DNA from: Pegea sp. RAD2-039
Lineage: Eukaryota; Chordata; Thaliacea; Salpida; Salpidae
Direction: 5' to 3'
Assembly: GCA_034620365.1 (NCBI GenBank)
Contig: JAQGEQ010000363.1
Span: 124,001-188,000 of the forward strand
DNA: 64,000 bases
Shown here in pieces: positions 1 to 21,121 of this stretch; position 1 is the first letter of the stretch; each line of letters opens with the position of its first letter. Under the pieces are notes generated by a model. That model was not told where the DNA came from. It made no database searches and saw only the letters and a list, made by a program, of their open reading frames with translations. The position numbers were made by a program, and so were the translations under genes.

Positions 1-1604
1 ATCATTTCTTAAGTGAACAACTCAGCATTTATTCAATTTTCAGCTAACCTTGTAAACGAAATGGTAAATATTTTATTAAACTGACTTTACTAGTACCCAA
101 TCTTGCTCTAATTTGCTTACAAACTGTTCTAGGGTTTTCTACATCATTTTTATTCAATAAATTTGATGGTTTTGAAATATAAAATGTTCTAAAAATAAAC
201 TGACAGATTACACGAACTTGGGATACATATGAGGCTTGTAATAGCAAATATTTAGAAATTGCTTCAGCATGAAACCTCAAACGTAAAGATCATGACATAA
301 AAATCATTGAAACGGAAATATTATCAAGTCATGGTGATAAACTTCAATTAAATATCTTCTGCTAAAACTTGATTGGAGACTGAATTTCTACATTAGTTCC
401 TTTTTTTTGACTTGAAGATATTTTTAACTTAAATATCAAGTATAAATCAGTTCCTTTCACCAAAATATTTACAAATTATTTCTTCTTTACATAAAATTGA
501 TGAGAATTTATCTGTGGTTCTGAAATTTACCATCAGCTTGAGGAACCAAACACAAAAAGATTCTTCAACAAGAAAGAAGCAAAAACTCGACTCCTTTGGC
601 GGTAAATATTAAAAAGCCACTTTTGACGCTGACAGCACATCAACCAATCTTAGCCAATCACTTCATTAATTATTCTATAGCAACACACCAACTTTAAATT
701 CGATTTATCTAAACCATTTATTTAACCAAGTAAGCAACCAGCCAAGTCCAAAAGATATCAATAAAAAAGTAGATGTTGCTGGCAAGTGGTCGCCTATTAC
801 TGCCGACATCACACAAATTATTCTCTTTCATTTCTTTACTTTGATCTTGATTTTATTGATAAAAAAAGATAAATGAGCCACATCTATAAGTGACGACAAA
901 AGAATTGATTACATGCATGCAGAGGGAACAAGTAGACCTCGCGACCTGCCCACCGGAGATTTGTGGGTCAAATATATTGCCAACACAAATATATATAAGG
1001 GTAGAAATGAAGTATGTAAGCGTTAGAGAGCTACACACACACAAGGTGCTACTAAATACTTGCAGCTTAATACAACACAAGGCACAAAAAAGTTGTTTTT
1101 ATCTCTCAGAAGTTTCTACAAATCGTAGCTCTAGTCTAAATTAGAAACTTGTAGAAACTTTCTTTAAATATACAGAGAATTAATTGTTGAAATTTATCGC
1201 TTCTACTTCTTGAACACACAAACAGCCCAAATTGATCTAAAGTCACCTACTAGTCGCCGAAGATGGTGATTGAAGTGGGAAAGGGGGGAGTGGGTTGAAT
1301 GGTAGACAGGCAGCTTCAGTACAAAGTAGCTAGCAATTAAATCTAGGTTAAGTGATTCTTGATACGAGTCGCTAAAACATGATGTAAATAAAAGTAGAAG
1401 TAAACAGAGCATCATCGTCATAACAACCGGTTGCTACCTGTGAAGTCAGTGATTAGGAAGATAAAAGATGCATTTATGACGCAGTTGGACGAATCGGGAA
1501 ACGAAAGAGATTTGATTGAGAAGAGAAATTAAAACGGATTTATTACTAAATTTTCAACCGATGCAAGATGTCCCTTAGAACAAAAGAAGCGGCAACAACG
1601 ACAT
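1..1604. other. Region downstream of alpha-actinin, no gene recognised
   Basis: AT-rich sequence after the alpha-actinin stop codon on the minus strand. It must hold the 3' UTR and polyadenylation site of that gene, but I could not place them. The short open frames here show no family resemblance and no splice pattern. Confidence 0.5.
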
Positions 1605-8851
<7,247 letters not shown>

Positions 8852-11800
8852 TATAAACTTTGATCACCAACAAAATATTTCTTTTACCAACTAAAGGACT
8901 TTAAAATTTCCTCCTAATAAAAACAAAAATATTAGACTAGAAAAAATACAATGAAAATATTGCTGAAAATCTTTTTAGTTGAAGTAAGCTAGGACAAACA
9001 AAAAATATTATCTACTTTAACATTGTTAATTAGAATGCGTGAGCAATAGACTACTCTTGGCAATCAAGAGAGATAAGAGTAAAAAGGTCGAAAACAAGAC
9101 AGCTGACAAAACCTTAAGTTTAAAGTATGATTGAGCAGACATCAAGCATAAAATTGTTAAAGTTAAACTAATGAAAATATATGAGTTATCATTCAAGGAA
9201 TATTTCAGCTTAATATTTATTTTATGAATATCTAAACTTTATATCAAAGAAATAGTTTAGTCTTAGCAGTTTCAATAAGGTTTATACTTTTGTAAAACTA
9301 TCTTTAATTTTAGATACTTGCTAGTTTATAGTTGTATAAACTAATCTTTCTAAAACAATTTGAAAAATTAGATAAGTAAAGCCAACAACGTTGAAAGAAA
9401 GAAAACTTTTCTAAGTTTATTAAAAAATAAACATTAAATAAAAAGTATTTGAGAACAATTACATTACTATTTTGAAACAAGTAGAAAGTTTATAATAAAT
9501 TCATAATATATGAAAATATTAAAATCAATTTGAACAAAATATATCAATTAAAATCTATGCAAGTGTTTAACTTCTTTAAAATAAATTATAAAAAAGGAAA
9601 AGTTTATCAAGAGTCAAAGAAAATCAAACTATGTTGAGTAAAAATATAAACTAGAAGAAAACTTAAACAAAAATTTATAATAATAAACTATAAATTCACT
9701 TTAATAGGTCAAAGATGAAGAAATAAAAACATGAGGAACTAAAAAGAAAATAGAACTAGACTAGTTTTATAATATGATACAATAATAATACCATCATAAG
9801 TTTAAAATAGTCCAACTCAAGTTTATAAAATTATAAACAAACTATAAAAGTATTAAAATTTCAAGCATAAGTCAGTAATATAAAAATATAATATATATAT
9901 AGTTTTCATTTAATATATAAAACTAAAAATTGCATAAAATAAATATATCTAAAATTAGAATGAAAGAAATGACACATCTTAAAAGTTTTCATTTCAAAAG
10001 TATAAGCTATTTTCTAATAAAACAATTATTTGGTGATAAGTTTGTTTAGATATAAAGTAATGAAAACACTATTTATCAGTCCACTTTTGTGAGAGTTTGG
10101 TCAAAGTAATAAAATTATAGCTTTAAGGTTAAATAAATAAGAAATATCTTATATTTCCAGTCAGGAATAAGATACCATTTTTAGGATACATGAAAAAAAT
10201 TATAAAAATATAAAATATATAAATTTTAACAAATATTTTTTTTCAAACTTTAAATGATAAAATTCAAATTATTTACATTTCAATCAACAACTGAAACTTA
10301 GCATTCACAGTTCCATAAAAAATGTAATAAATTTTAAAACAATTCAAATGTTTAAAGTAAACCATTGACAATTTTTTAAAAAATTTCATTTATAAACAGC
10401 TTAAAAATATTTGAAATTTATCTAAGACTTTTCCAAATTTTATATTTTCAACTTTTAATTTCAGTTAATGCATTAAAAACTCCAAATGAAATGAACAACA
10501 CATTAAAAGTAATGTTAGAAAGTAGAACAGGAAATACTAAACAAGGCAATCGCTGTTACAAGCCCTTTAAGTGGTTAAACTCATTAGATTTCCATAAAAA
10601 GTAAAAATTTATTATTTTCAAAGTTTGTTTACTAACTTTAACAAAGTACAACAATAACAAAAGTTGATTTCTTAAAAAGTCAGAATTGGCTTCGATTTCA
10701 AAAACAAAGTGTGAGTGTAGAGGAAATGATGACTTAATAAAATATACATATAAGGATCAAAGAAAGCTCAAATATAAAAGGAAATTTTCTTAACTTTCAT
10801 ATACGTTTATGTTATTACGACATAGATCATAATTTTAAAAAAATTGAAATAAATTGATTTTGGAAAATAAAATCTATTTTGTGAACTTTGAAACAAGTAA
10901 TAAAACAACATAAAAAGTAATAAGCATTCCACAACAAAGTGTCAAGCACTGGCTTAAAATTTTCACTGAAGACACTATAATATACAAATTATTTATAGTA
11001 AAAATATTCTACATCAAATTAGCTTTATAGACCCAATTAACACGTATAGTAAACAGTAATTGTAATGGCAACTTTTATATTGATAAGAAAATCAATTATT
11101 CATAATGTAATTTCGATATTGAAGCAAAGAACAACATTGTAAAGCTTGGTTTTTACAAATAAAGAAATTATATGATAGAATTCAGAAAGTATTTAATAAA
11201 AACTATCAAAAAATTAAAGATTTATATAAAAAAAAGATTTTTAGAAGAATTGTAAAGTTAAAGTTCAACAAACTCTGTCAAAAAATAAAAATAACATAAA
11301 AGTTATACAGCTACATATCTGTCAGAGTTCCAACATCTAATAGAAGAAATATAGAAACGAACTGAACCACAAAAAAAGGATCAATCCTACTTCTACCGCG
11401 CCCTTGTAACAAGTTTATAAAATCAAAGTTGCAACAGCGCTGTTAGTGGCAAGAAAAGAAAGCTTGAAAAGAAACCTTTGAATGATTACAGAAGACGAAT
11501 TGTTACTAAATTATTTTATTAAAATTTGTTAAATTAACGTAAAAACAAGTATTGAAAAAAATAAATTTATTGTGGTCTTAAATAATTAAAATGAAACAAA
11601 ATAATTTTTACAAACCTATTTAGCATAAAATAAAACTCAGGGCTTTGTTTTATTTATAAGAGAGTTAAAAAGAAATCTTAAAACAGTTGAGACCTTTATT
11701 TTAATAAAGATTATATAAAATAAAGAACGAACAAAATTTAACAACTGAATTAAAGCAAGTCTGCCGGTAATTTTAAGATATAATATTAAAGTATTATAGT

Positions 11801-14652
11801 CACTTGATTATAAAGTAATATTTTCATTGACGAAAAAGTACAGAACCATTAGAAGTAACCCACGCTTTAAATGTTCATTAATTTAGGTGTTATTAACAAA
11901 GCTGTACGAATTTATTTCCAAAAATTATTACCTTATAAAAATAATCACTTTTGATATTCAAGCTACTGCCCAAAGCAAGATCATGATTTTATTTCAGCAA
12001 AATACTAGGAGCGTGCTTCGACCGAGAAAGGTCATGCGGGATGTACTCAGAGTGATGATGTTAAAAAATACAGTGAAATGTGGAGGAAATTTACGAGCAA
12101 AACACAGAGTAAAAAAAGCCTTTAAGGTTTCTTTTCAGCAAAATATAAAACAAATAAAATAAAGATAAAAATGTAAAAGACCCTAATTGCAGCAAATATT
12201 TAAAAACCATTTTTTGTATAAAATAAATTGATCGTCAATTAAAATGAAACAGTTCTATAAACTAACTAGTTAATGATTGTAATTTTTTTAGATATGGAAA
12301 ATCATTTTTCAAACTTTTAAGTCTCAACAAAAAAGTATAGTAGAATAAATCAAAACTTTTAAAAAATGCCAAATGATAAACCAAAACACACTAATTCTGA
12401 AGTTAATTAGTTCATGAAATCAACAATAAAAACTTTAAAAAAACACTAAGTCATTATTTGGCTTGTAAATTTTAAATACTTTTCAATAACTAATTCTTTG
12501 ATTTGACTTATATTCAAGAAAGCAAGACACATGAATTTATAGTTATGCAATTCATTTATTTATGTTGAGTTATTAAATGTTCAGTTTGAACATCTTTATA
12601 CCTGATACTTAATAATAGAATATTTATTGTATCTATTAACTTTTATCTTTTCTCAGCTAAACCCTCTTGGGGAATGATACAAGGCAAGATAAAGCAATAT
12701 CTATTAAAAAAAAGAATTATACAAATTATTAAATGTTTTTCTGAGCTCTCGAAAGTACTTTGGTTAATAATCTTTATAGATTATAATTGATTTGATTTCA
12801 AACTAAAGATTGTTACTTTATTTTCTCAAAAAAATACCATCAATATGATGTTTTAAGCCTGATTGAAACATATTCGTAATTACTTTTTAATGTGTTTATT
12901 TATTAAATTAATTAAAAAATAGTTATTTCCATATTAGATGAATCGTCAGAGTGGCGAACGCATTTTTAAAATAAAATATTTCAAAGTTTTCGTTTATTGT
13001 CTTTATCTTTTACAAGTTTATTCAGTAGGAGCTTGTTTTGTCAGTGAATAGTTTAAAATAAAATTCCTTTTATATGTGGTCGTTACTTATTAATAGATAA
13101 TTATCCTATATTTTAATTAATTTGACTTTTCATGTGTTATATGTTTTAAAAACTTGCTTACATTGAAAAACACGATGCAACGAACTACTTCAGCAAATTT
13201 ATTTAAATTAAAAAAAAAAGTCTTGTAGAAGAGTTAAGTAATCAAGCTGTAAAAGCTAAAATTTTCTTCAAAAATATCTTCAATTATTTAATATCAAGGT
13301 TGTTAAATGTTTTTAAACTCGATGTATTTGCTTTTACTGATTTTAATTTTTTGATTTCATTCTCTATGAAATGAAAAATTTCACTTTTCTATTTTTGAAA
13401 TTTTATTCCTCTTAAAATGAAGTATTTATTTGTGATTCAAACAAAATCTTAACGAATTTATTTCTTAGAATCTAGATTAAGTTAATCATTTACTTGGTCA
13501 AAGTAGGAAGCTTAAAATATTTCTAAGAATATTGTCCTTTCGAGCACATCTAGTACTAAAACATTTTGCCTCAAAGAATGGTTTTTAGAAAATTTGTTAG
13601 AAAATGTATCTATAATGATTAGCTAATTGAAAGTGAAAGAATTAAATTACTTTAAAGATAATATAAAATGAAAGGTTTTGTTTAGTCTACCATTCACTTG
13701 TTTTAAACTTTTCAAACTTCTAATTTCATATATATAGATGCATGTTTTTTAATTTATTAGGAAATATTAAGTAAAAATCTGTTGAAATATCCATTTATGA
13801 GTGAGCTTTTGACCAAATTTTTTGTAAACTTAAAGTTACTAAAAAACCTTATAACTGATTAATTACTATCTGTAGTCAGTAAGAAGTAATTTGTCTTCAT
13901 TATCAGAGGTTCTAATCGTTGATTCCCAAACGTTGATATTTATTCTGTAGTCATCAGTACACTCCTAGAAAAATGAAGTTAAAAACATTTTCTTAGAGTT
14001 TTATTTACTTGCTGTGTTTGGTGTTTATTTAATTATTAAAGAACTACCTAATAATTTATCATTTAGCAGCATTAAATAAACTGATTTTTCTACTAATTTA
14101 ATTTAATGGTTCTACTAATTAGCTAGATGTTTTGTTTGTAAATAAATTTTTGTAGCGCGGTTTTTCTACTTGGTTTTTCTTTTGCATTTGTTGAACTAAA
14201 AATGAATGAATAAAATAAAAAAATCACTTTAGACAATACACAAGATTTATTTGTTTTTGTCAAAACTCAAAGTGTATTGGTTAACTTAATACATTTCTTT
14301 GAATTTCTTTTATGAAAAACAACAAAAAAATAATAAAAAATTCTATAGTTTAGAGATGAATAATTTTCAAAGTAAAATATTATTTAGTAAGCAACAAATA
14401 TCTCATTTACTTAAAGAAAATTTTTACTATGAAGATATTTGAATAATAATTTAATTTCCGACTTATTGGCTCGTAAAGTTTGAAATGTATCACCGGTTAT
14501 GAACATTCATTTCGTTAGGTGGAGATTGAAAAAAAACATTTTATGGAATGTTGGTATGGTTAGAAAAATTACTTCAAGCTAATTTATAAGCTTCTCTTTC
14601 ATAGATAGGAGCTCATAAGACTTTTGTAGTTTAGTTTATACTTTGATCAAAA
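8852..14652. other. Long AT-rich region without recognised genes
   Basis: Very AT-rich on both strands; no open frame with family resemblance or exon chain was found. It should contain the promoter of the minus-strand alpha-actinin gene near 8.9 kb and that of the SLC22 gene near 14.6 kb. One GC-richer patch at about 12003-12146 matches a sequence at 49.7 kb and is listed separately. Confidence 0.5.
12003..12146. repeat. Dispersed repeat, copy 1
   Basis: The block around 12039-12066 (ATGTACTCAGAGTGATGATG then TTAAAAA) recurs with about two mismatches at 49740-49768. Further matching words follow in the same order (AACACAGAG, then TTTaAGGtTTCTT). The family is not recognised. Confidence 0.6.
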
Positions 14653-17600
14653 ATGGATAATATTATTGATCAGGTTTCTGGAAATAAAAGATATGTGATG
14701 ATTTTATTAACCATGACAATGTTTATTCAAATTCCTGGTTCAATGAATATAATTGCCTCAGTGTTCACAGGTAAGATATTTAGAAGCATTTTCTAGTTAC
14801 TATTAGTTAATCTACTTTATCTTTGTTCTAGCTCAAATACCAGACTTTCGATGCTTCATTAATGAAATTGATAATACTTCGAATAGTCTAACAAGTAGTG
14901 AGATTCAGAAAAACTTTATTCCTTACAAATCTTCAATAAAAGTGAGTTAATCGATAAAGTTTGTAAATTTCTTTATTATCTGAAACGAAATACTTAAAAG
15001 AAATTTTCATATAGAAATATGATACTTGTAGTTACAAAGTCTATGATTTGAATTCCTGTAAAAATTCTTCAAGCTATGATGACTGTGTTATTGAAGTTAC
15101 TAATTCAAGTATCTTCTATATCTCTTCTTGTAATCAAGGTTATGTATACAATTCCAACAAGCCTACTATCGTATCCGAGGTGAACTATCAATTTATATTC
15201 ACAGCTAATAGAAATTAAAAATTCGATTAGAAATTGATAAATCTAGCTTTATTGTATTTAGCCAATTTTATCTAAATATTCTTCTAATTTTGAAATTATC
15301 TCAGCACTTTTACAATTTCTATTTTCTATTGAACAAGTGGTTATTGAAATTGCTGCTAGGAAAGCTAAAAATGTTGTTATTTAGTGGGATCTGGTCTGTT
15401 CAAACGAATCTTACTTGTCACTATCAATTAGTATCTATTATCTTGGAATTTTTATTGGAGCTCTTATCGGAGGTATTGTATCAGATCGGTGAGTTTAGCT
15501 TCGAAATCAATGAAGGATATCAGATCTCCATCTTTGAGTGTCAAAGCTTTAATAAAAATAATTCAAATTCTTCTTTTATTAATCATTCATCTATTTGTTT
15601 TTGTCATATAGTTTTGGAAGAGTGATCACTTTCCGATTCGGATCAATCTTAGGAGCAATCTTTGGATTTTCAGCTTCGTTTTCGAAAAATATTTTAGTCT
15701 TTTCAATTTTGCGATTTTTTCAAATAACCTGTTTTTATCAGGCTGCGTTAGCGTCTATTGTTTATGGTAAAAGTTGTCAAAAAACTACCAATTAATAATA
15801 ATGAAGTTTTTAGGAGTTGAAATTTCGCCTAAATCTTGGCGAAGCCTGAGTGGTCAGCTTTGGAACGTTGTTTTTGGTTTGGGTTGTGTTATTTTGTCTT
15901 TAATTGCATATTTATGTAGTGGATGGAAAACAATTCAAGTTACAATTTCTTTATTGTTTGTCGTCAGCTTTGTTGCATCTTTTCTGATTCCTAAATCTCC
16001 AAGGTTTGATTTTAGAGATTAAGATTAAATAATGTAACATATTCTAATATTTAAATAATAATCTAATTTGTTCAAATTTATTCTAATTAAATTAACATAC
16101 CTTGTTATATCATGTTATTAGGGTTATCATCAAACTTTAATTACTTCATTTAAATGATTGAAGGCTTTTTACATTGTTTAATTTCTATTTTTTTAAGTGT
16201 AAATGCAAATTTGTGCTGTAAATGTAAACTTTAGACTAGCAGACAGCTAATAACTATCGATTAAGTAAGACTTTTATTTAGCACAAGCTAAAAGATTAGA
16301 ATGTCAAGTGTTTAAATAAAACATGACTTAATATAAAATAAAACATTTCCAATAACAATTTATTCAAATTAAAAAACTCAAAATTTCAATGAAAAATATT
16401 TGAGGTGGTTATATTCAAAAAAGAAATTCGATGAAGCTCATCGAATTCTAGAAATGATGGCTAAAAGAAATGGAACACAATTCAACCGTTTTACTATTGA
16501 AAGTCAACTAGAAACTTCATCAAAACAAGTAAATAATTTTAGTTTTCTCTTGATTTATTACTTTTTTATATCACCACAATATATTAGTATAGTAGCCACC
16601 ACAATAATTTATGTTTATTTTCAAGACGTCAGTAATAGAAACTACTTCAACATTAAAAGAACTTTTCAGTAGAAGATACTCACGAGCATTGTTGTTGTGC
16701 AACATGTTTGCTTGGATGGTCACGAGGTATTCTGAAAATAAAATTAAAAAAAAAATGTTTAAAATTTTGATTGGTTAACAAAAGGATAAAAACTTTAAAT
16801 TTTAAGCAATTGTATTAAGTCTTGAAATATTGTATTAACCTAAAAAATGTTAAACTTGAAAATAAAATGTCAATCTAAGATTTTTAATTCTTATCTAAAT
16901 AATTCATGGAATTTTGTGAATAAACTTTAAATGCACAGATTGCACTGAGATAACATCTTGACTATAATTCAAAATCAAGCGATTTTTTTCAAGCTTTGCA
17001 ACTTCATCAAGATTCTATCACTGCATTAAAACTTCCAGAGGACCTTAATCATAGTCATTTGATATTTCAGTATGGTTTACTACGGATTGATATTGAACAG
17101 TGGTAACTTGGGATGGAATATATACTTAAGTAATGCTATTGGTGGAGTCATGGAAATGCTTGCTTCTTCTGTTGCTATAGTGGTTGCTTACAAAACAGGC
17201 TGTCGTAAATTTATTGTATGTAATCTCCTTCTATCAAGTATAACTTGTTTAACATCAACTGTTATCAATCATTTTGGTCAGAATAACCCAGGTAAAGTAT
17301 GAGAGGTTATTTAAGAGCTTTAATTCTGCTTAGAATAATCTGAAGTTTCCTTTTAGATTAAATAGTTCGAATAGCTTTATGTAATTAACTTAAAGAAACT
17401 TTTTTACGATTTTCACATCTGTAATCTTTTAATCAAATTAGCAACAAAACAAAGTTGATTTTGAACGTTTTAAGCAGAGAGAAAAAGAAAGTTAATTTTG
17501 ATCTTGTTATTACCAAAGCTAATAATTTAAACTAACTTTATAAAAAGAAGTTTGGAAAACATTTAGAAAAAATAAACAACTTATTTACGAAAATGTCTTA

Positions 17601-19372
17601 TAAAACAATTTTTCTAAAAAAACTAAGAAAATTGAGTTTCTACGAGGCCATTTTCGATAATTATTTTTAAGCTAACTTTTAAAAGAACAATTAAAATTAG
17701 TTGAAGAACTTTTTTAATTTTTCGTCGCCAGCAATACTTCAAAACATTTTTTAATATTGTTCCGTTTTTAAGAGATTTTAGAGTTTGCAGGTTATATAAA
17801 TAAAGTAGCAAAAAGTTAGTAAACCACTAATATAACATCAGTGTACATATTTCGATTAACAAATAATTACAAAGCTTTTTTTGCAAACAATAGTTTTAAT
17901 ATACGAACTTTATATATTTCGAACATTTACTCATCTGTTATCATGAACTTTCTAGCTGCTCAAACTGTTGCCATAGTAATGGCAATGATCGGAAGATTCT
18001 CTGCCAGTGCTGTTTTTGGAACCTTGTTTTTACAAACTATGGAGTTGTTCCCTACGTGTGGCAGGTAACATGCAAACTATCTATAAAAGTAAAATATTTG
18101 AAATTTTAATCATTTTTTAGAATTTATACTTTTATGAAGAGTACTAGTTAATTTTTTTTTAATTTTATGACTTTGAAGGTTGTTTTCCTAATAAAATTTA
18201 AACTTTTATAAATCAATTTCGGTTAGCATCAGAGATAACTCTTTTAATTTAAAGAGCAATGACTGATATTTTATGATAAACTCCATCAAAACACTTTTGT
18301 AACTTCCGCTAAACGGGAGTAAAGATATATTTTAGCTTTAAATGTTTTCCTAGGCGATAAAAGACTTCATTTCTTAGATTCCACTTTGCAAGCAATAATA
18401 TGGTAAAAAGAATTTGATTAAAATCATTCAAACGATTTTATGATTTATAAGTTTTATAACAAGATTCATCTTAGCAAGAAAAGAAAATTATTGAAACATA
18501 GGCAAATCGAAAAGAGACATATATAGTTTACTAAAGATCTCTTTTTAGAAGAATACAAATCGTCTTTATCGTTGTTTTTTGTTAACCTTAGCTGTTATAT
18601 GATAGATAAGACAAATAAGCTTTGATGTTAAAGTATTGACAGCATTAAAAATATGACTAAAGGAACTAGAATGTATAAATTAGCCTTTAAAAGATGGACT
18701 TTCAAGTGATTCTAAATCTTGATTTTTGATGCAAGACTTACTGAGAAAGTGATTAGATTGTAAAGATAAATTTAGTAGTAAAAACTGAAATATCGACAAT
18801 AAATGCGTGAGGTCTTATCCAGATATTTTTTAACTTATTAACTTTTACTGGCTAATCTTTAAAGTAAACATTTTTTAAAGAGCCACTGCGTTGGGAATTT
18901 CATCTATGGCTGCAAGGATCGGAAGTATTATATCTCCTTGGACAGTTCAAGCCCAAAGGAATATTCCGTGGCTTACTCCAGTAAGCTTTTCAAATTATAC
19001 ATATAAGTCGTAATTTTATCAAAAATTTTGTTTCCATAGAAAAAATTAGAACAAAATCTTTGTTTTATATGATCTGTTTTGAGAATATTTTGTTAAATGA
19101 GCTGATAAGTTTGTTTGAAAGGCTTTTGCATGATAATAATAATGGAAATCAATTGAATGATTGTTTTTCAGGCAATTTTTGGGGTAACTACTCTAGTGGT
19201 TGCAGGCATGACATGGAGTTTTCCAACAACACATAAGAAACAGCTTCTTATGACATTTACAGAAGCAGAAGAATTCTTTGAAAAACATTTTAGGAAAAAA
19301 CGATTTTTTTCTCGCACTTCAAGTCAATTAAAGTATAAATTCATTGATCCAAACAAATTTGGATTTATTTAA
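14653..19372 (+). CDS. SLC22-like organic ion transporter (major facilitator superfamily)
   Basis: Plasma-membrane MFS transporter resembling organic cation/anion or carnitine transporters; substrate not predictable. Exons: 14653-14770, 14832-14941, 15015-15179, 15385-15488, 15612-15766, 15814-16003, 16405-16528, 16626-16726, 17071-17291, 17956-18064, 18881-18980, 19172-19372; 1698 nt, 565 aa. Seen: an N-terminal hydrophobic segment, then a large Cys-rich extracellular loop with NSS sites, the signature VSEWDLVCSNESYLSLS, the MFS motif GGIVSDRFGR between TM2 and TM3, VEISPKSWRS, SPRWLYSKKKFDEA after TM6, MELFPTCGRATALG near TM10-11, and an EAEEFFEKH tail. These are the landmarks of SLC22. An in-frame TAG at 15382-15384 belongs to the intron acceptor, not the coding frame. 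All phases agree. Introns grow up to about 800 bp at the 3' side. Confidence 0.9.
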
Positions 19373-19860
19373 CATCATTTTTCATTCATAGAAAAAATTT
19401 CAATGATGAAGAATTACAGCAACTGAATTAGTAGATTCAATGAAAAAGTAAAAGCACTGAATATTTACTATGTACAAAAGCTTGAAGACATTTTGAAATG
19501 AATCTTTTTATCAGACTTCAGTCCTAACAGAAAAAAAGATTGAATCTGACTTCGTTAAACTTTTGTTTTATAAATGTGTATAAAAAGTGATTACAATAAA
19601 TTTTGATTAGTAAAAATAAGTAAAGACTTTTATGGACTTTTACTCATAATACCTAGGAATCACAAACTTAAGTATTTGGTAGTCTTGATCAGTTTTATTC
19701 TAGGCTAAGTTCTGAGATTTTTTTACCATCAAGTCATACAATGTATCTTTATCATCCAAAGACTTTCAAAAGTAGCTGATGTACAACATTAGTTTATATT
19801 TCTCATTGAACAAACTTCTCATAAACTTATAACTTAAAAATCAACAGCTTTATCTTACAG
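19373..19860. other. Region between SLC22 gene and LINE fragment
   Basis: Holds the SLC22 3' UTR and AT-rich sequence; nothing further seen. The left edge of the LINE is not sharp. Confidence 0.4.
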
Positions 19861-21121
19861 TGGATTGAAGATTACCTATCAGGTAGAACACAACAAATTC
19901 GTGTAGAAAGATCTTTATCTACTTCTAATCAATTCATCAGTGGTGTTTCTCAGGGTTCCGTTCTGGGTCCTCTTCTCTTTTAATTTTAATTGAAGACCTC
20001 ATCACAAGACTAGAAACAGTAGATGATGTTAGCGTGTTTGCGTATGCAGCAAAGTAGATGAGCAGATGAAAAATCAGGGTGTTTGTGTATGCAGATGATA
20101 TCAAGCTATTATCTTGTAATCCTTCAAAACTTCAAACTGCACTACACACTGTAGAAAACTCGTCTACGAATTAGCAGCTCAGAATCCAGCCCACAAAGTC
20201 TGAATTTATAAATTTTTCTCGCAAACCAGCTGTAAATTGCTTGAACCAATACTCCATCAATAGATTTATTATTTAACGAATATCTTCGGTCCTAGACCTT
20301 GGCCTTACTCTATCATCTGACTCTAAATGGCGCGATTATGTTTTTAAAATGTTTGGAAAATCAATCAACCTTGTCTTCCTTATTATAAAGACCTTTGATT
20401 CTAGGGACCCATGATTTTTTATCAATCTTTTCAAATTGTACGTACGTCTAATTCTTGAATAAAATGTCAGTGCATGGATGCCTTATCAAGTTAGTGATAT
20501 CAAAAAAATCGAATGTGTTCAGGCCACATTTACGAGATTAGTTTGCAGGAAACTTAATACCAAATATGATAGTTATAAACATCGTCTCAGTTTCTTCAAT
20601 TTAGATACTTTGGAAATTCGACGGATTAAATACGACTTAATTCTTATTTCTAAAATTATCCACAATTTAATTGACTTTCAGTTTGATGATTTCTTTTCTA
20701 TTAATCCTTCCTTCAAGTTATATCAGCTCAGACGACACATATTACACCTTAATAAGCCTATATCACCTAGTACATCGGTCAGAGCGAATTTTTTCTCATA
20801 CCGTACAATTAGTACATGGAACCAGCTGCCATCAGACATTGCCATGTCGAAGTCGCTCGCGTTGTTCAAAAAGAAGTTGAAATGTTATAATATTGCAAAT
20901 ATTGTCATTTGTAAACTATGATTTTTTTTCTCTTTTTTATATTAGTAACATTCTATGTAATTGATCACTGTTATATGCTTTGAGGACTACTGAAATACCA
21001 TGTGTTACATCTTTTGCTTTCTGTATTTCTAAATTAATAGATGTTATTTGTGAGAATGCGCGTTAGCGAGAGGTACTCTCTTCAGGTACCCTCCTTCGCA
21101 TTTATTGTAATAAATAAATAA
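19861..21121 (+). mobile_element. CR1-like non-LTR retrotransposon (LINE), 5'-truncated and decayed, copy 1
   Basis: The left part translates as reverse transcriptase: WIEDYLSGRTQQIRV, then ISGVSQGSVLGPLLF, then FVYADDIKLL (the YADD catalytic box), with stops and an internal duplication or frameshift near 19980-20100. The right part holds an open C-terminal segment (about 20478-20921) with IKKIECVQATFTRLVCRK, FNLDTLEIRRIKYDL and a FFSYRTISTWNQLPSDI motif, typical of the end of CR1/L2/Jockey-type ORF2. A 3' UTR ends in a hairpin (21072-21090) followed by CCTCCTTCGCATTTATTG and short AAAT repeats. Inactive copy. Confidence 0.88.
21072..21090 (+). other. LINE 3'-terminal stem-loop, copy 1
   Basis: GGTAC (21072-21076), a nine-base loop TCTCTTCAG, then GTACC (21086-21090). 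The same position in copy 2 carries GGTGC/GCACC, a compensatory change. Probably the recognition element for the LINE reverse transcriptase (known for UnaL2/CR1 types; inferred here). Confidence 0.65.

Noticed and set aside
15360-15400. Stop codon TAG in the SLC22 reading frame suggesting a pseudogene
   Set aside because: The TAG is the splice acceptor (TATTTAG|TGGGATCTGG); splicing from 15179 to 15385 gives the family motif SEWDLVC in frame.
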